Positions 9,017-17,922 of a DNA stretch of 64,000 nt are shown here, piece after piece. Source of the DNA: Hondaea fermentalgiana (taxonomy: Eukaryota; Sar; Bigyra; Thraustochytrida; Thraustochytriidae); assembly GCA_014084085.1 (NCBI GenBank), contig NPFB01000040.1, forward strand, positions 489,699-553,698, in the 5' to 3' direction. The stretch's first letter is position 1, and each line of letters starts with the position of its first letter. Position numbers and translations under genes: made by a program. Below the pieces are notes generated by a model. The model made no database searches, was not told where the DNA came from, and saw nothing but the letters and a program-made list of their open reading frames with translations.

Positions 9017-9964
9017 ATGGCATTGCAACTCAGCGCATTTCACCGCGAGCAGCTGGCCAAGTACATCAAGTTCTTTAAACAAAAACGTGAAGTCCAGGTG
9101 CAGGAAATCCAAGAAATCTTTACGGACGCGCAAGAAGCCCGACTTGATGGCGACGCGCTCCTCGATCCAGAAGAAGTCAAGGACATCTTACAGAGTCTGT
9201 GTGAGTCTCTGAAGACAAGCTACGAGGATGATCTTCGCAGAACGGTGAGCATGAGCGTGCTGGCGATCCAACAGCTCTTTCAAGATGCCGACGCGCAGGA
9301 TCTCGAGCTTGAGATGGACACGTCCAAGATCGAGGATAGCCATTTGCTTGCCGAGGTGGACAAAATTCGCCTCGATGGCCATGGTGTCCCCAATGCCAAG
9401 AGCAAAGCGGGCCGTCTGGTGTCTCTTCGCGACGAGCAACAGCGCATTGTCGAGCAAAACGCTCAATTGCAAGACCAAATTGCGTCGGCTCGCAAGGAGA
9501 ATGAAAGTCTCCACGATGAGCTCGATCGTGCGCGGCAGCAACTGTCGAATTGCACCTACGAGGTGGAGTCTCTTAAGCGGCAACTTGACACGGCCGTCTC
9601 GGGGCGCGCTGCTGCGGAGGCGCAAATGGAAGAAGCCAAGTCTTCTGGCACTTCGTCGTCGTCTTCTGCGCGTGAGGCGCTTTTGCGACTTCAGGCTGAG
9701 CTCGACGAGGAGCGCACAATGTCTGTGGATATGCGTGCCAAATTGGCCGACGCTCGCCAGCTTTTATTAGAGACGCACGATATTGACCTTGACGACGTTA
9801 GCGCACGCTTCCGTGCCTCAAAGCAGTTTCAGCAAATGCGCAAGACGCTCAGCCAAAAGACGGACCAGCTCACGGATCTGCGACGTCGCCTCCTCCGGTA
9901 CGAGCCGGACGAGGCTGCCCTTTCGCGTGATATCGACGACACACCCCTCAAGCACCACAAGTAG
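9017..9964 (+). CDS. LZTFL1: LZTFL1 / BBS17 homologue, ciliary traffic regulator
   Basis: 315 residues from the ATG at 9017 (human LZTFL1 has 299). The frame is open upstream to 8867, but that part is Arg-rich and unlike the family. The N-terminal helical region begins LSAFHREQLAKYIKFFKQKR, matching the family start, then SVLAIQQLFQDA. A coiled coil covers residues about 130-300. The signature near the end, QMRKTLSQKTDQLTDLRRRL followed by RYEPDE, aligns closely with human LZTFL1. LZTFL1 regulates entry and exit of the BBSome in cilia. It supports a life stage with flagella. A short Ser run interrupts the coiled coil. Confidence 0.9.
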   Translation: MALQLSAFHREQLAKYIKFFKQKREVQVQEIQEIFTDAQEARLDGDALLDPEEVKDILQSLCESLKTSYEDDLRRTVSMSVLAIQQLFQDADAQDLELEMDTSKIEDSHLLAEVDKIRLDGHGVPNAKSKAGRLVSLRDEQQRIVEQNAQLQDQIASARKENESLHDELDRARQQLSNCTYEVESLKRQLDTAVSGRAAAEAQMEEAKSSGTSSSSSAREALLRLQAELDEERTMSVDMRAKLADARQLLLETHDIDLDDVSARFRASKQFQQMRKTLSQKTDQLTDLRRRLLRYEPDEAALSRDIDDTPLKHHK

Positions 9965-10097
9965 ATTTCTTGAAGTCTGCTGCACCCTTGCCTACTCAAC
10001 GCTACGCGGCGCGCTCCTTTTTTTTTCTACTGCTTTGTTTTCCAAGAACTGCTATTTTCACAAAAATTGATTCTTTTTTGGCTCCTTTACAATAATA

Positions 10098-11219
10098 TTA
10101 GAGCTCGAGCACGTGACGCCAAGGCTCGACAGAGGCTGCCTTCTTACTGATGCGCACTCCAAAAGCGTCTTTGGCGTTCTTCTTCAGGTCGTACTTTTGC
10201 ACGTCGAGCGCACGAAGTTCCTTGCGGAGCACCATGCGATCAAAGGAACCAGAGTCTCGTGCTTGCTGAGCCATCAGAAGTTGACGCTCGCGTAACTCCT
10301 CAAGGCGGTGCACCTTGACGTAAACTTCGGCTTCGCAGAGCCCCGAAAGACTTTCGTGATGGAAATGCTCGGCTTTATTCTTGAGAGTGGCTTTGGCGTC
10401 GTCCTTCTTGGCGATTTGCTTGCGCAGCTCACCAACCTCGTCGTCGAGGTCTTGAGACTGCGCGCCTTTTCCGAGCTTTTTAATGGCCCGCGTCTTGGAA
10501 TCAATTTGATGCTCCAGCAAGGTTTGCTCACGACGCAGACGCAAGAGCGACGACACGAGCTCCTGGCGATGCCGTTCGAGAGCACGCTTGCGCTGGTCCG
10601 CAGGTAGGCTCTCCTTTCGAAGTTCGTTCTCGAGCTGTGACGAATCCATTTTGGCAATAAGCTCCATTGGGTCCTGTACTTCGAGGGAGCCGGCAGCGCG
10701 AGAGTTGGTACCGACTTCCTTTTTGCGAGCAGCCTCCTTTGCAACGTAGCGTTCGACATCATCGCGCGTGATGCCATCTTGTTTCTCCCACAGAGGCAGA
10801 TCGCCCTCGTAGCGGCCAGCAATGTCGGCCATGAGACCATCGATGCCGTACATGACAAACTTTGTCATGCGGTGCGCCGGGGGCATGATGTACGGCGTCA
10901 GCTGGGTCGTGACCGAGAAGGTGACCATGCCGGTGAACATGGCCAGCGCCGTCTTGGGAATGCCGAGCAGCGGGTTTTTCGAGCCCGCCGCGCCGCCGAC
11001 GCCTCGCGTGAGCGCGATGGCCGCGCCCAGGCCGCTCAGACCTCCGAGCGCGAGCCTCCACGAGGTCTCGCTGTACGTGTCCTTGTGCAAGACATCGTAC
11101 GGATAGTTCCACGCCAAGTAGCAGCCCGTCCGCGTCTCCTTGAGCGCCGGCACCCAGTACACCGCCGCGCCCGCCGCGCCCGCCACGCCGAGCCCCACGG
11201 CTGCGCGTCGCGCTGCCAT
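10098..11219 (-). CDS. unknown membrane protein with C-terminal coiled coil
   Basis: 373 residues from the ATG at 11219; the frame extends upstream to 11696, but that part is not protein-like. I do not recognise the family. Residues 5-25 (AAVGLGVAGAAGAAVYWVPA) are hydrophobic. Two more hydrophobic stretches follow: LALGGLSGLGAAIALTRGVG and ALAMFTGMVTFSVTTQLTPY. After an aromatic, charged segment (YEGDLPLWEKQDG) the second half is highly charged and helical, with long predicted coiled coil (ELRKESLPADQRKRALERHR, then LLEHQIDSKTRAIKKL). The lack of acidic residues at the very N-terminus would suit a mitochondrial or other organelle membrane, but this is a guess. It is convergent with LZTFL1 (133 bases between stops) and divergent from the biotin ligase gene. 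Confidence 0.72.
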   Translation of the reverse strand: MAARRAAVGLGVAGAAGAAVYWVPALKETRTGCYLAWNYPYDVLHKDTYSETSWRLALGGLSGLGAAIALTRGVGGAAGSKNPLLGIPKTALAMFTGMVTFSVTTQLTPYIMPPAHRMTKFVMYGIDGLMADIAGRYEGDLPLWEKQDGITRDDVERYVAKEAARKKEVGTNSRAAGSLEVQDPMELIAKMDSSQLENELRKESLPADQRKRALERHRQELVSSLLRLRREQTLLEHQIDSKTRAIKKLGKGAQSQDLDDEVGELRKQIAKKDDAKATLKNKAEHFHHESLSGLCEAEVYVKVHRLEELRERQLLMAQQARDSGSFDRMVLRKELRALDVQKYDLKKNAKDAFGVRISKKAASVEPWRHVLEL

Positions 11220-12253
11220 CGTCGCGTCCGCTCCGCGTCCCAGTTCCGGTTTTGCTGGGCCCGCGCTCGCTCTGCCGCCTGAGCTTCGGGCGTTCACGGG
11301 CTGCGGCCGGCCAGCGAGACACATCCAGGCAGTCCGGCCGGAACAAGTCCAGCAGGCCCAGTCGAGAAGGACGACACGATGCCTGCCTGCTGGCCGCTGG
11401 TCAATCTCGACCCAGGGGTTCGGGGCCTGCAGCGGCAGCGGCAGCGGCAGCTGGTGGGTCACGGTCATGACCTGGAGGACGGAGAGGAGGAAAGACTTGA
11501 GCGATGGACCTGCTTTGCGCTTCGCTTCGCGCGACGTCTCGAGCGTGAAGGCGATGGATTCTTTGTTAGTTATTAATAGCTGGCTGCTGGCCGCGAACGA
11601 AAGGACCGTCATCTTGATGAGACGATAACCTACGCAGCATGGATCGGCGAGCTTGGAGATAATTACGAGAAAGTTGCACCGAAGCAGCGGTGTCATCTAA
11701 TTTTAAGGCTTGTTTTTGGGGGCGCATCTCGCTCAGAAAATACAAAACGAGTAGGCCTACAGCAGCTCTGCAGCTGCTTCTGCTGAAGGAAAGAAAGAAA
11801 GAAAGTCGAAATTTATTGGTAGGCATTAGGCCTAATGCCAGATTTCCGGCCCTGGAGGCAACTGATTGATTCTGACTCCACAAAAGCATAGGTTTCCGAC
11901 GCTGGAAATATGCTTCTCGGCTGAGCGCGTAAAGCTCGCCAATTGTCTGTACCCAGTTCACATCGCTGCTCACTGACTCGAACCTGCTGTTGCCCCTGTG
12001 CTTTTACTCCAAGACAGGCCGCTAAATAAGCCCCGCAAAAACCACTCTTGGCCCAGGGTACTTGACACCGCTGACGGTGGCAACTGGAAAATGGCGGCTG
12101 CAGCTGCAAGAAAGACGGTGGCAAAGGCAACTAACTAACTAACTAATCACAGTCATCAGTGAAAGCAGAGCAAAGATCCACAGAGCCTGGTCCGTTCTCA
12201 CTCAGGCATTGGCATTGACCGACATTGACATTGACATTGGTGCCAAAACCTTT
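11220..12253. other. divergent promoter region with palindromes
   Basis: About 1 kb between the unknown membrane protein gene and biotin ligase. It contains TAGGCCTA (11752-11759), an 18-base perfect palindrome (11822-11839), a GAAA run (about 11789-11804), an (AACT)n run (about 12130-12145) and ACATTG repeats (about 12220-12240). No gene is supported. Confidence 0.5.
11822..11839. promoter_or_regulatory. 18-base perfect palindrome centred on TAGGCCTA
   Basis: GGCATTAGGCCTAATGCC is its own reverse complement. The same TAGGCCTA core occurs at 11752-11759 in this divergent promoter, and AGGCCTA-type words recur upstream of the SAC3-like gene (13642-13648) and the SMYD-like gene (19623-19632). 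A binding site for a dimeric regulator is possible; function is not shown. Confidence 0.4.
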
Positions 12254-13504
12254 ATGCTCGTGCTCGCGCGTGGCCAATCTCTGGGCAGAGCGCGGGCGTC
12301 GTGGACGTCGCGGGTCAGTCCGCAGTGTGCGCGAGCGAGACCTTCGCGGCAGACGCAGCAGCAGCAGCAGCAGGCGCAGAGGCCGAGACGCCTGGGCGCG
12401 ATGGCGGCCATGATGGACGTGGACGGGGCCGGCGGCGCGGGCGGCGGCGCGGAGGAGACGCCAGTCGCCTCGGTCGCAGACCTGGTCGTCGGCGAGTCGG
12501 CCGCGGCAGCTCAGCAGCAGCAGGACCCGCAGGCCGCCGTAGAGGCCGTCCGCGCGCTGTACAGCGGGCCCGAGACGGTGACAACCTTTGGCGGCGTGCA
12601 AGGGTGGACTGGAGCTGGTCGCAGGCAGGCCTGGCTCGAGGCCGCCGCCAAGGCTGGCACCGGCGGCGCTGACGCCAAGATCCCACTCGAGGCGCGCGTC
12701 TTTGACATTGGCCAGTTCCTGGCGCCTGGATTCTGCAAGACGCAGGTCTATGGCAGGTCTGTCTTGTACGGCCACGTGCTCAAGTCGACGCAGACTTCCA
12801 TCTACGAGCACGGCCTTGCCTTTCCGGAGGGGACTCTTTGCGTCGCGGACGTGCAAACCTCCGGCAAGGGCCGCGGGTCCAACGAGTGGACGAGTCCGCC
12901 CGGTTGTCTTTTGTTTTCGTACATTTCCACTGTGCGTGATGGCCGGACGCTACCGCTGGTGCAATACCTGGTTTGCATCGCGATCGTGGAGGCCATCAAG
13001 TCGCTCGAGGGTCTTGAGGACGCCAAGGTCGGGATCAAGTGGCCCAACGATATCTACTATGACAAGTCCACAAAGATTGGAGGTATCCTCTGCCAGTCGG
13101 TGAGCATGGGGAGAACGTTCAAGGTTTGCATTGGACTTGGCCTGAATGTGGACAACGAGGATCCAACCACGTGTCTGAACGCCATTAGCAAGGGCCCGCG
13201 TGTATCGCGCGAGCAGGTTCTTGCGCGAATACTCGAACGCTACGAGGCGCTCCACACGGAGTTTGAACGAGAGGGATTCAACGCCCGTCTCAAGTCGGCT
13301 TACGAGTCTGCCTGGCTTCACTCTGGTCAAGAGGTCATGCTCAAGGATGAAGGTGGACGCAAGGTCATCATTGAGGGCATCGCCCCTGATTCTGGTGGTT
13401 GTCTTGTGGCGCGCGACGCCTTCAACTCCTCCATGCGCTTTGAGCTCTATCCCGACGGCAATCGTTTCGATTTCTTCCAGGGCCTCATCTCGAAGCGCAT
13501 GTGA
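12254..13504 (+). CDS. HLCS: biotin-protein ligase (holocarboxylase synthetase)
   Basis: 416 residues from the ATG at 12254, or 367 from the ATG at 12401. The enzyme activates biotin with ATP to biotinyl-AMP and attaches it to a lysine of carboxylases such as acetyl-CoA carboxylase. The BirA/LplA-like catalytic domain is clear: the adenylate loop GKGRGSNEW, then SPPGCLLFSYIST, KWPNDIYY and KIGGILCQ, and IGLGLNVDN. A small C-terminal domain follows, ending with DFFQGLISKRM-like sequence. The stretch between the two ATGs lacks acidic residues and is rich in Arg, Ser and Ala, as in mitochondrial presequences, so two isoforms are plausible. The N-terminal extension is Gln- and Ala-rich and shorter than in the animal enzyme. 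Confidence 0.93.
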   Translation: MLVLARGQSLGRARASWTSRVSPQCARARPSRQTQQQQQQAQRPRRLGAMAAMMDVDGAGGAGGGAEETPVASVADLVVGESAAAAQQQQDPQAAVEAVRALYSGPETVTTFGGVQGWTGAGRRQAWLEAAAKAGTGGADAKIPLEARVFDIGQFLAPGFCKTQVYGRSVLYGHVLKSTQTSIYEHGLAFPEGTLCVADVQTSGKGRGSNEWTSPPGCLLFSYISTVRDGRTLPLVQYLVCIAIVEAIKSLEGLEDAKVGIKWPNDIYYDKSTKIGGILCQSVSMGRTFKVCIGLGLNVDNEDPTTCLNAISKGPRVSREQVLARILERYEALHTEFEREGFNARLKSAYESAWLHSGQEVMLKDEGGRKVIIEGIAPDSGGCLVARDAFNSSMRFELYPDGNRFDFFQGLISKRM

Positions 13505-13860
13505 GTCTCTATCTATCAATCCTAAAAAGTATATACCACCATTGTAATGTCCGCCACACCTTTGAATCTTTGCCCGCGCTTGTCGTTGCTTCTTCTTTTG
13601 TCTTTTCACAAATGTTTAGCGATTCACGTTGACTCGTAAGAAGGCCTAATCTGGCCCAAGCTTGACGACCAAACTCGTAACGCAGACGCGGACGCGGCGT
13701 TAAGCGTCCAGGTGAGGTGAGTCGCAGCGCACGCGCGACGCGCGGCGGTGGCGCGTCAGTCAGTCAGCCTTCTAGTCTCGGGGCTGGCTGTGTCAAGAGA
13801 GCGGCAAGTCGAGAGCTTCGGATCGAGGGGCGCCGTGGTCATCTTGCCAAAGCTGGCGCC
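13505..13860. other. intergenic, no gene seen
   Basis: 356 bases between the biotin ligase stop and the SAC3-like start. An AGGCCTA word lies at 13642 and a (CAGT)n run near 13757-13770. The frame of the next gene is open back to 13717, but only from a GTG, and that part reads as Arg/Ser-rich leader sequence. Confidence 0.5.
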
Positions 13861-14156
13861 ATGTGGCAACAGCAGCAGGCGCCACCACCACCGGGAGGGC
13901 AGACGTATCAGCAGGCTTCGCAGCAGCAGCAATATCAACGGGGATGGGGCCACCCGAGGCACGCCCACGGAGGTAGTCAGGATGCCTGGCAGCGACAGCA
14001 ACAGCAACAGCAACAGCAACAGCCGACGGCCTATCCGTATCACCATCAACAAGCGTTTCAACAGCAGCACCAACCACCTCAACAGCAACCACCACTTTCC
14101 AATCACGCATACTATGCACAGTATCAGCAGCAATACCCGCCGTACCAGCAACAGCC

Positions 14157-14205
<49 letters not shown>

Positions 14206-16164
14206 GAACAACAACAGGCTCCAGGAGCAGCAGCCGATGTCTCCGAGGCCGAGCGCCAAAAGCAGTGGGATGAGTATTACGAAAAGTGCCGCGCCTGGGT
14301 GGACTATTATACTCGCATGGGACAGCCTGTGCCCCCGCACATCACGCAGCAACTTCAGGCAAGCGAAGAGGCGCGTAGAAATGCTGCCAACGCGGCAAAC
14401 AGGAAATCATCCGCAAACGGCCAGGCAGCGGTGACAACTGCGGAAAGTCGAAAGGAAGGACACGAAGGGTCATCAACGGGATGGCCTCCCTCTCTAAAGC
14501 GATACATTGAAAACATGTACGCCAAATGTGAAACTGAAAAGGAGAAATCGCAGGCAGAAGTCCTCTTGAAAATGCGAATCGAGAACGCAATGTCCAAAGG
14601 CCAGCTCTGGACGCTGGACTGGGACAGGGAAGAACCTATTCGTCTTGACGCGCAGAATCTTGCACAGCAAGCACCACAAGCACCTGCGCCCGCGTCCGCA
14701 CCTTCACCCTCAGCAAAACGCAAGCGTCAATGGGATGCAACCACGAGCAGAGCCGAGGCTGCCGCAAGTGTGGGTCAGGGACATGCGTGGGCCCCGCAAG
14801 CTGGCAACGGCGCAAGCGCGGGCGCAGGTGGCTGGGGCCAGTTTTCAAGCAAGCTTCGCGAGGATCATGGCGCTGGGAAGAGAAGGAATGTAGGATGGCA
14901 ACCTCCCCATGGGACGGGTCGGGCCGAGACGACCCGTCTTGCGGGGCTTGGGGAAGAGAAAGGAGCAGAGATGGCGTGGGGCACTTTCGAGCGCAAGTCG
15001 CCCAAGCAACGATATGGAAATCAACAGCAGCGAGAATTCGAGACGACGACGATGACGACAAGAAATAAGCACAAGTCCACCAAGATGGCTTCCGAAGAGG
15101 CGCGGCGGCGACGCGCGGAGCGCTTTCAGAACGAGTCCGAGACCATGGATCTTGGGCCAGCCCAACGCTACAATCCATATGCGGCGGGCATAGAGGCGAG
15201 GCGCGTCGCAGCGGCCATGCAAGAGGCGGAATCCATGGGTATGGAGATAGACTTGTCGCAATTTGACATCAAGGGCACTTGTCAAAAGCTGGAAAAAGAC
15301 TTTTTGCGGCTCACCACGGTGCCCGATCCGGCCACGGTGCGACCCGAGCCGGTGTTGAAGCGCGCCTTGCAAATGGTTCTTGACAGGTGGGCAAAGAGTC
15401 CGCATAATCAGCATGCCTCGCAAGAGGTTCCCCGCGAAGACAAAAGCAGCGCGGTGACATACTTATGGACTTGCAATCAACTCAAGTCCATCCGGCTGGA
15501 TCTCAAGATTCAGAATATTCAAAACGAGTTCACAGCCACCGCTTACGAAACGCATGCTCGCATTGCGCTGCGTCAAACAGACATGAAAGAGTTCAATCGC
15601 TGCCTTACGCAGCTTCAGGACATGTATCGGGAGACGCAGATTGGCGCCACATGTGCACGAGAAGAGTTTGCAGCCTACAGTGTCCTTTACCGCGTGTACG
15701 TGAAGCAAAAGTACGACAATGCCAGCGCCGAGATGGCTTCACTGCTCTCGTCAATGCCACGGGCCGTGCGTAGTTCACGGAGTGTGCGGCATGCGCTTGC
15801 AGTATACCAGGCTTGTGAATTGGGAACATATGGTACCTTTTTCCGTTTGTACACGTGCGCGCCGATGCTGAGCAGCCATCTCATGGATTTGGTATTGGAC
15901 TATGTTCGCTACAAGGCACTGCGGGCAATTTGTCAAGCGTATCGGCCTTCGATTTCCCGGGCCGCTTTGCGCGAATTGCTCATGATTCGCGACAATGTTC
16001 CGGAGGATTGTGCTGCGTGGGAGCGCCTTGTCGATAATAACGCGGAGTTGTACACTGTGGAAGGGAAGGCCGGCCTTGTGGACACAAAGGCATCGCTGCC
16101 AGGTTTTCTCCAGCCGTACTCATGGCCTGCACTCGATGGAGACACGACTGCACCGTCAGCGTAG
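13861..16164 (+). CDS. SAC3/GANP-family protein, LENG8/THP3-like
   Basis: 767 residues from the ATG at 13861. The first 120 residues are very Gln/Pro/Tyr-rich, with long CAG/CAA-encoded glutamine tracts. A charged, disordered middle follows with basic segments (KRKRQWDA; RRRRAERF). The SAC3/GANP domain begins near residue 468 (FDIKGTCQKLEKDFLRLTT) and runs to about 755; TYLWTCNQLKSIRLDLKIQN, then ETHARIALRQTDMKEFNRC, is diagnostic and closest to LENG8/THP3 rather than the TREX-2 subunit SAC3. These proteins link splicing, mRNA export and possibly COP9-like complexes. Just after the stop, AAG|GTAAGT resembles a donor, so a 3' untranslated intron is conceivable. Confidence 0.88.
14155..14205. 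repeat. glutamine-encoding CAG tract
   Basis: A CAG run inside the SAC3-like gene, coding for a stretch of about 17 glutamines; likely length-variable. Confidence 0.9.
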
Positions 16165-16716
16165 TCTGAAGATCAAGGTAAGTTCGGTTTTCTTGTATGT
16201 CTCCTCTTCTTGTTTTTCGTACCGCGAACGTCCCGATCATGGTCATGTGTCTTTGCTTCTGTCTCCCAGCTGCTATGGACCTAGCAAACTTTCATCAAAG
16301 CCTTCTCTCTTTGGTTTTGGTGCGGTTGGCTCGCTGATTGGTTGGTTGGACCACTATTCATGGCATGAATCTCGTTTTTACCTCAACTATTTTGCATGGT
16401 TCTTTGTTTGTTTTGTTTGTTTGTTCTGGCTAGCCTGCGTCATGCAAGCTTCGACGAGCTGACAATGAGCCTGCATTGGGGCGTCTCTTGCTCGTGTTTC
16501 TCCCGCTTGCACCTGCATCATCGCCATCGTCACCGTGACAGTCGCAGATGGAAAGTGGCAGCCGTCTTTCTTGCTATTGTAGTGTGCTTGCTTGGTTTGG
16601 ATGGCTTGCTCCAAACCCTGAAAGGCGGCGCCCAGAGAGGCGTCGCGCGAGAGCAGCTCTGCACGCAGGAGCGCGAAGAAAGAAAACGCGCGGGGAAAGG
16701 GGAGCGCACAGCGAAC
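16165..16716. other. intergenic, T-rich, no gene seen
   Basis: 552 bases between the SAC3-like stop and the eIF2B alpha start. It contains GTTTGTTT-type runs near 16403-16425 and CATCG repeats near 16515-16535. The eIF2B alpha frame is open upstream to 16396, but the sequence is not family-like. Confidence 0.5.
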
Positions 16717-17664
16717 ATGACCGACGTAGTTGCCGCCTTTGAGCAGACGCGCGGCGAAGACGCCGAAGAGTCAGATGCGGTGGCGGCGATCCGCACGCTC
16801 GTGGGCGTGCTGCGCGCCACGCAGACGAGCACGATTGTTGGCCTGAGCGACGAGCTGCGCGGCGCGGCAGAGGCTCTGCGCGAGAGCCTGCGCGAGACGA
16901 GCGGAATGCGTGTCTTTGTGCCGGTTAATGCGGCGTGCGAGGTCTTTATCAACTATGTAACCCGCATCGCCACGGACTTTCCCGTGGGCGTCGCCTTTGA
17001 CCAGGTGAAAACGGTGCTGGTGCAGCGTGGAGAGATTTTTGCGGAGCGCCTTGTGAAGAGCCGCGACCGCTTGGCTTCCTTTGGGTGGAAGTTTGTCCAA
17101 GACGGAAGCGTTATCATGGTACATGGTTTCTCTCGCGCCGTGCTCGAGGTCCTGAGGCGCGCCGCTGCGCAGGGGCGCAACTTTGACGTGATTGTGACGG
17201 CCGCGGGCGGAGATGGCTCGAAAGTTGCGGACCGTCTGGCCCACTTTGGCGTGCCCACCTTGCTCGTGGCCGATGCTGCCATTGGTTACTTCATGGAACG
17301 TGTTGACACTGTAATTCTTGGTGCGGAAGGTCTCACGGAGAACGGTGGCCTCATTAACCATGTGGGTACGCTGCCGCTGGCCATTGTGGCTCGCGCACAT
17401 AATAAACCTGTGTATGTGGCCGCGGAGAGTTTCAAATTTAGCCGCCTTTTTCCACTTACGCAGAAGGAGCTCAGCGAGGCCGGCGGCGGCCGCGTCGACA
17501 AGCGTGACGCGGAGGAAACGCCGTCTCCTGCGCCCAAACTTGAGCCGCTGGGCTCTGTCACTTCGGACTATACGGCCCCAGAGTACATTACGCTCATGTT
17601 TACCGATCTCGGCGTGCTGACGCCCTCTGCCGTATCAGACGAACTTATCAAATTATATCAGTAG
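16717..17664 (+). CDS. EIF2B1: translation initiation factor eIF2B, alpha subunit
   Basis: 315 residues from the ATG at 16717 (human 305). eIF2B is the guanine nucleotide exchange factor for eIF2; the alpha subunit dimer is part of the regulatory body that senses phosphorylated eIF2. Family hallmarks seen in order: AVAAIRTLVGVL at the N-terminus, ERGE-like QRGEIFAERL, DGSVIMVHGFSRAVLEVLRR, VLDAA-like VADAAIGYFMERVD, VILGAEGLTENGGLINHVGT, NKPVYVAAESFKFSRLFPL, and the nearly invariant end FTDLGVLTPSAVSDELIKLY. A short Ala/Glu/Pro-rich insert (about residues 255-280) replaces the variable loop. Complete, single exon. Confidence 0.97.
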   Translation: MTDVVAAFEQTRGEDAEESDAVAAIRTLVGVLRATQTSTIVGLSDELRGAAEALRESLRETSGMRVFVPVNAACEVFINYVTRIATDFPVGVAFDQVKTVLVQRGEIFAERLVKSRDRLASFGWKFVQDGSVIMVHGFSRAVLEVLRRAAAQGRNFDVIVTAAGGDGSKVADRLAHFGVPTLLVADAAIGYFMERVDTVILGAEGLTENGGLINHVGTLPLAIVARAHNKPVYVAAESFKFSRLFPLTQKELSEAGGGRVDKRDAEETPSPAPKLEPLGSVTSDYTAPEYITLMFTDLGVLTPSAVSDELIKLYQ

Positions 17665-17878
17665 ACATTTGTTCTTTTCTTTTCATGTTTCTTCTCGCTT
17701 CTTTGGTCTGCCGTGAGCCGCTGTTCTTGCTCTTGACGACATGGAACTGGTGTGATCAAGTCACGCAATCCACGTTCAATGCGCCAAGCTCGTCCTTTAT
17801 AAAGAGTAAACTTTCGTTGTTGAGCTGGAGCTGAAAGAGATGGAAACAAAAGAAATAAACAGCGTATGGTAATTCATT

Positions 17879-17922
17879 TCACCTCACCTCACCTCACCTC
17901 ACTTCACTTCACTTCACTTCAA
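17879..17922. repeat. (CCTCA)n/(CTTCA)n repeat at a gene end
   Basis: Four ACCTC units then four ACTTC units, just reaching the stop codon of the minus-strand SET gene. Confidence 0.85.

Noticed and set aside
16165..16185. Strong donor-like site (AAGGTAAGT) just after the SAC3-like stop
   Set aside because: The domain and frame are complete before it and no downstream exon in frame is recognisable. A 3' untranslated intron cannot be excluded, but I do not annotate it.
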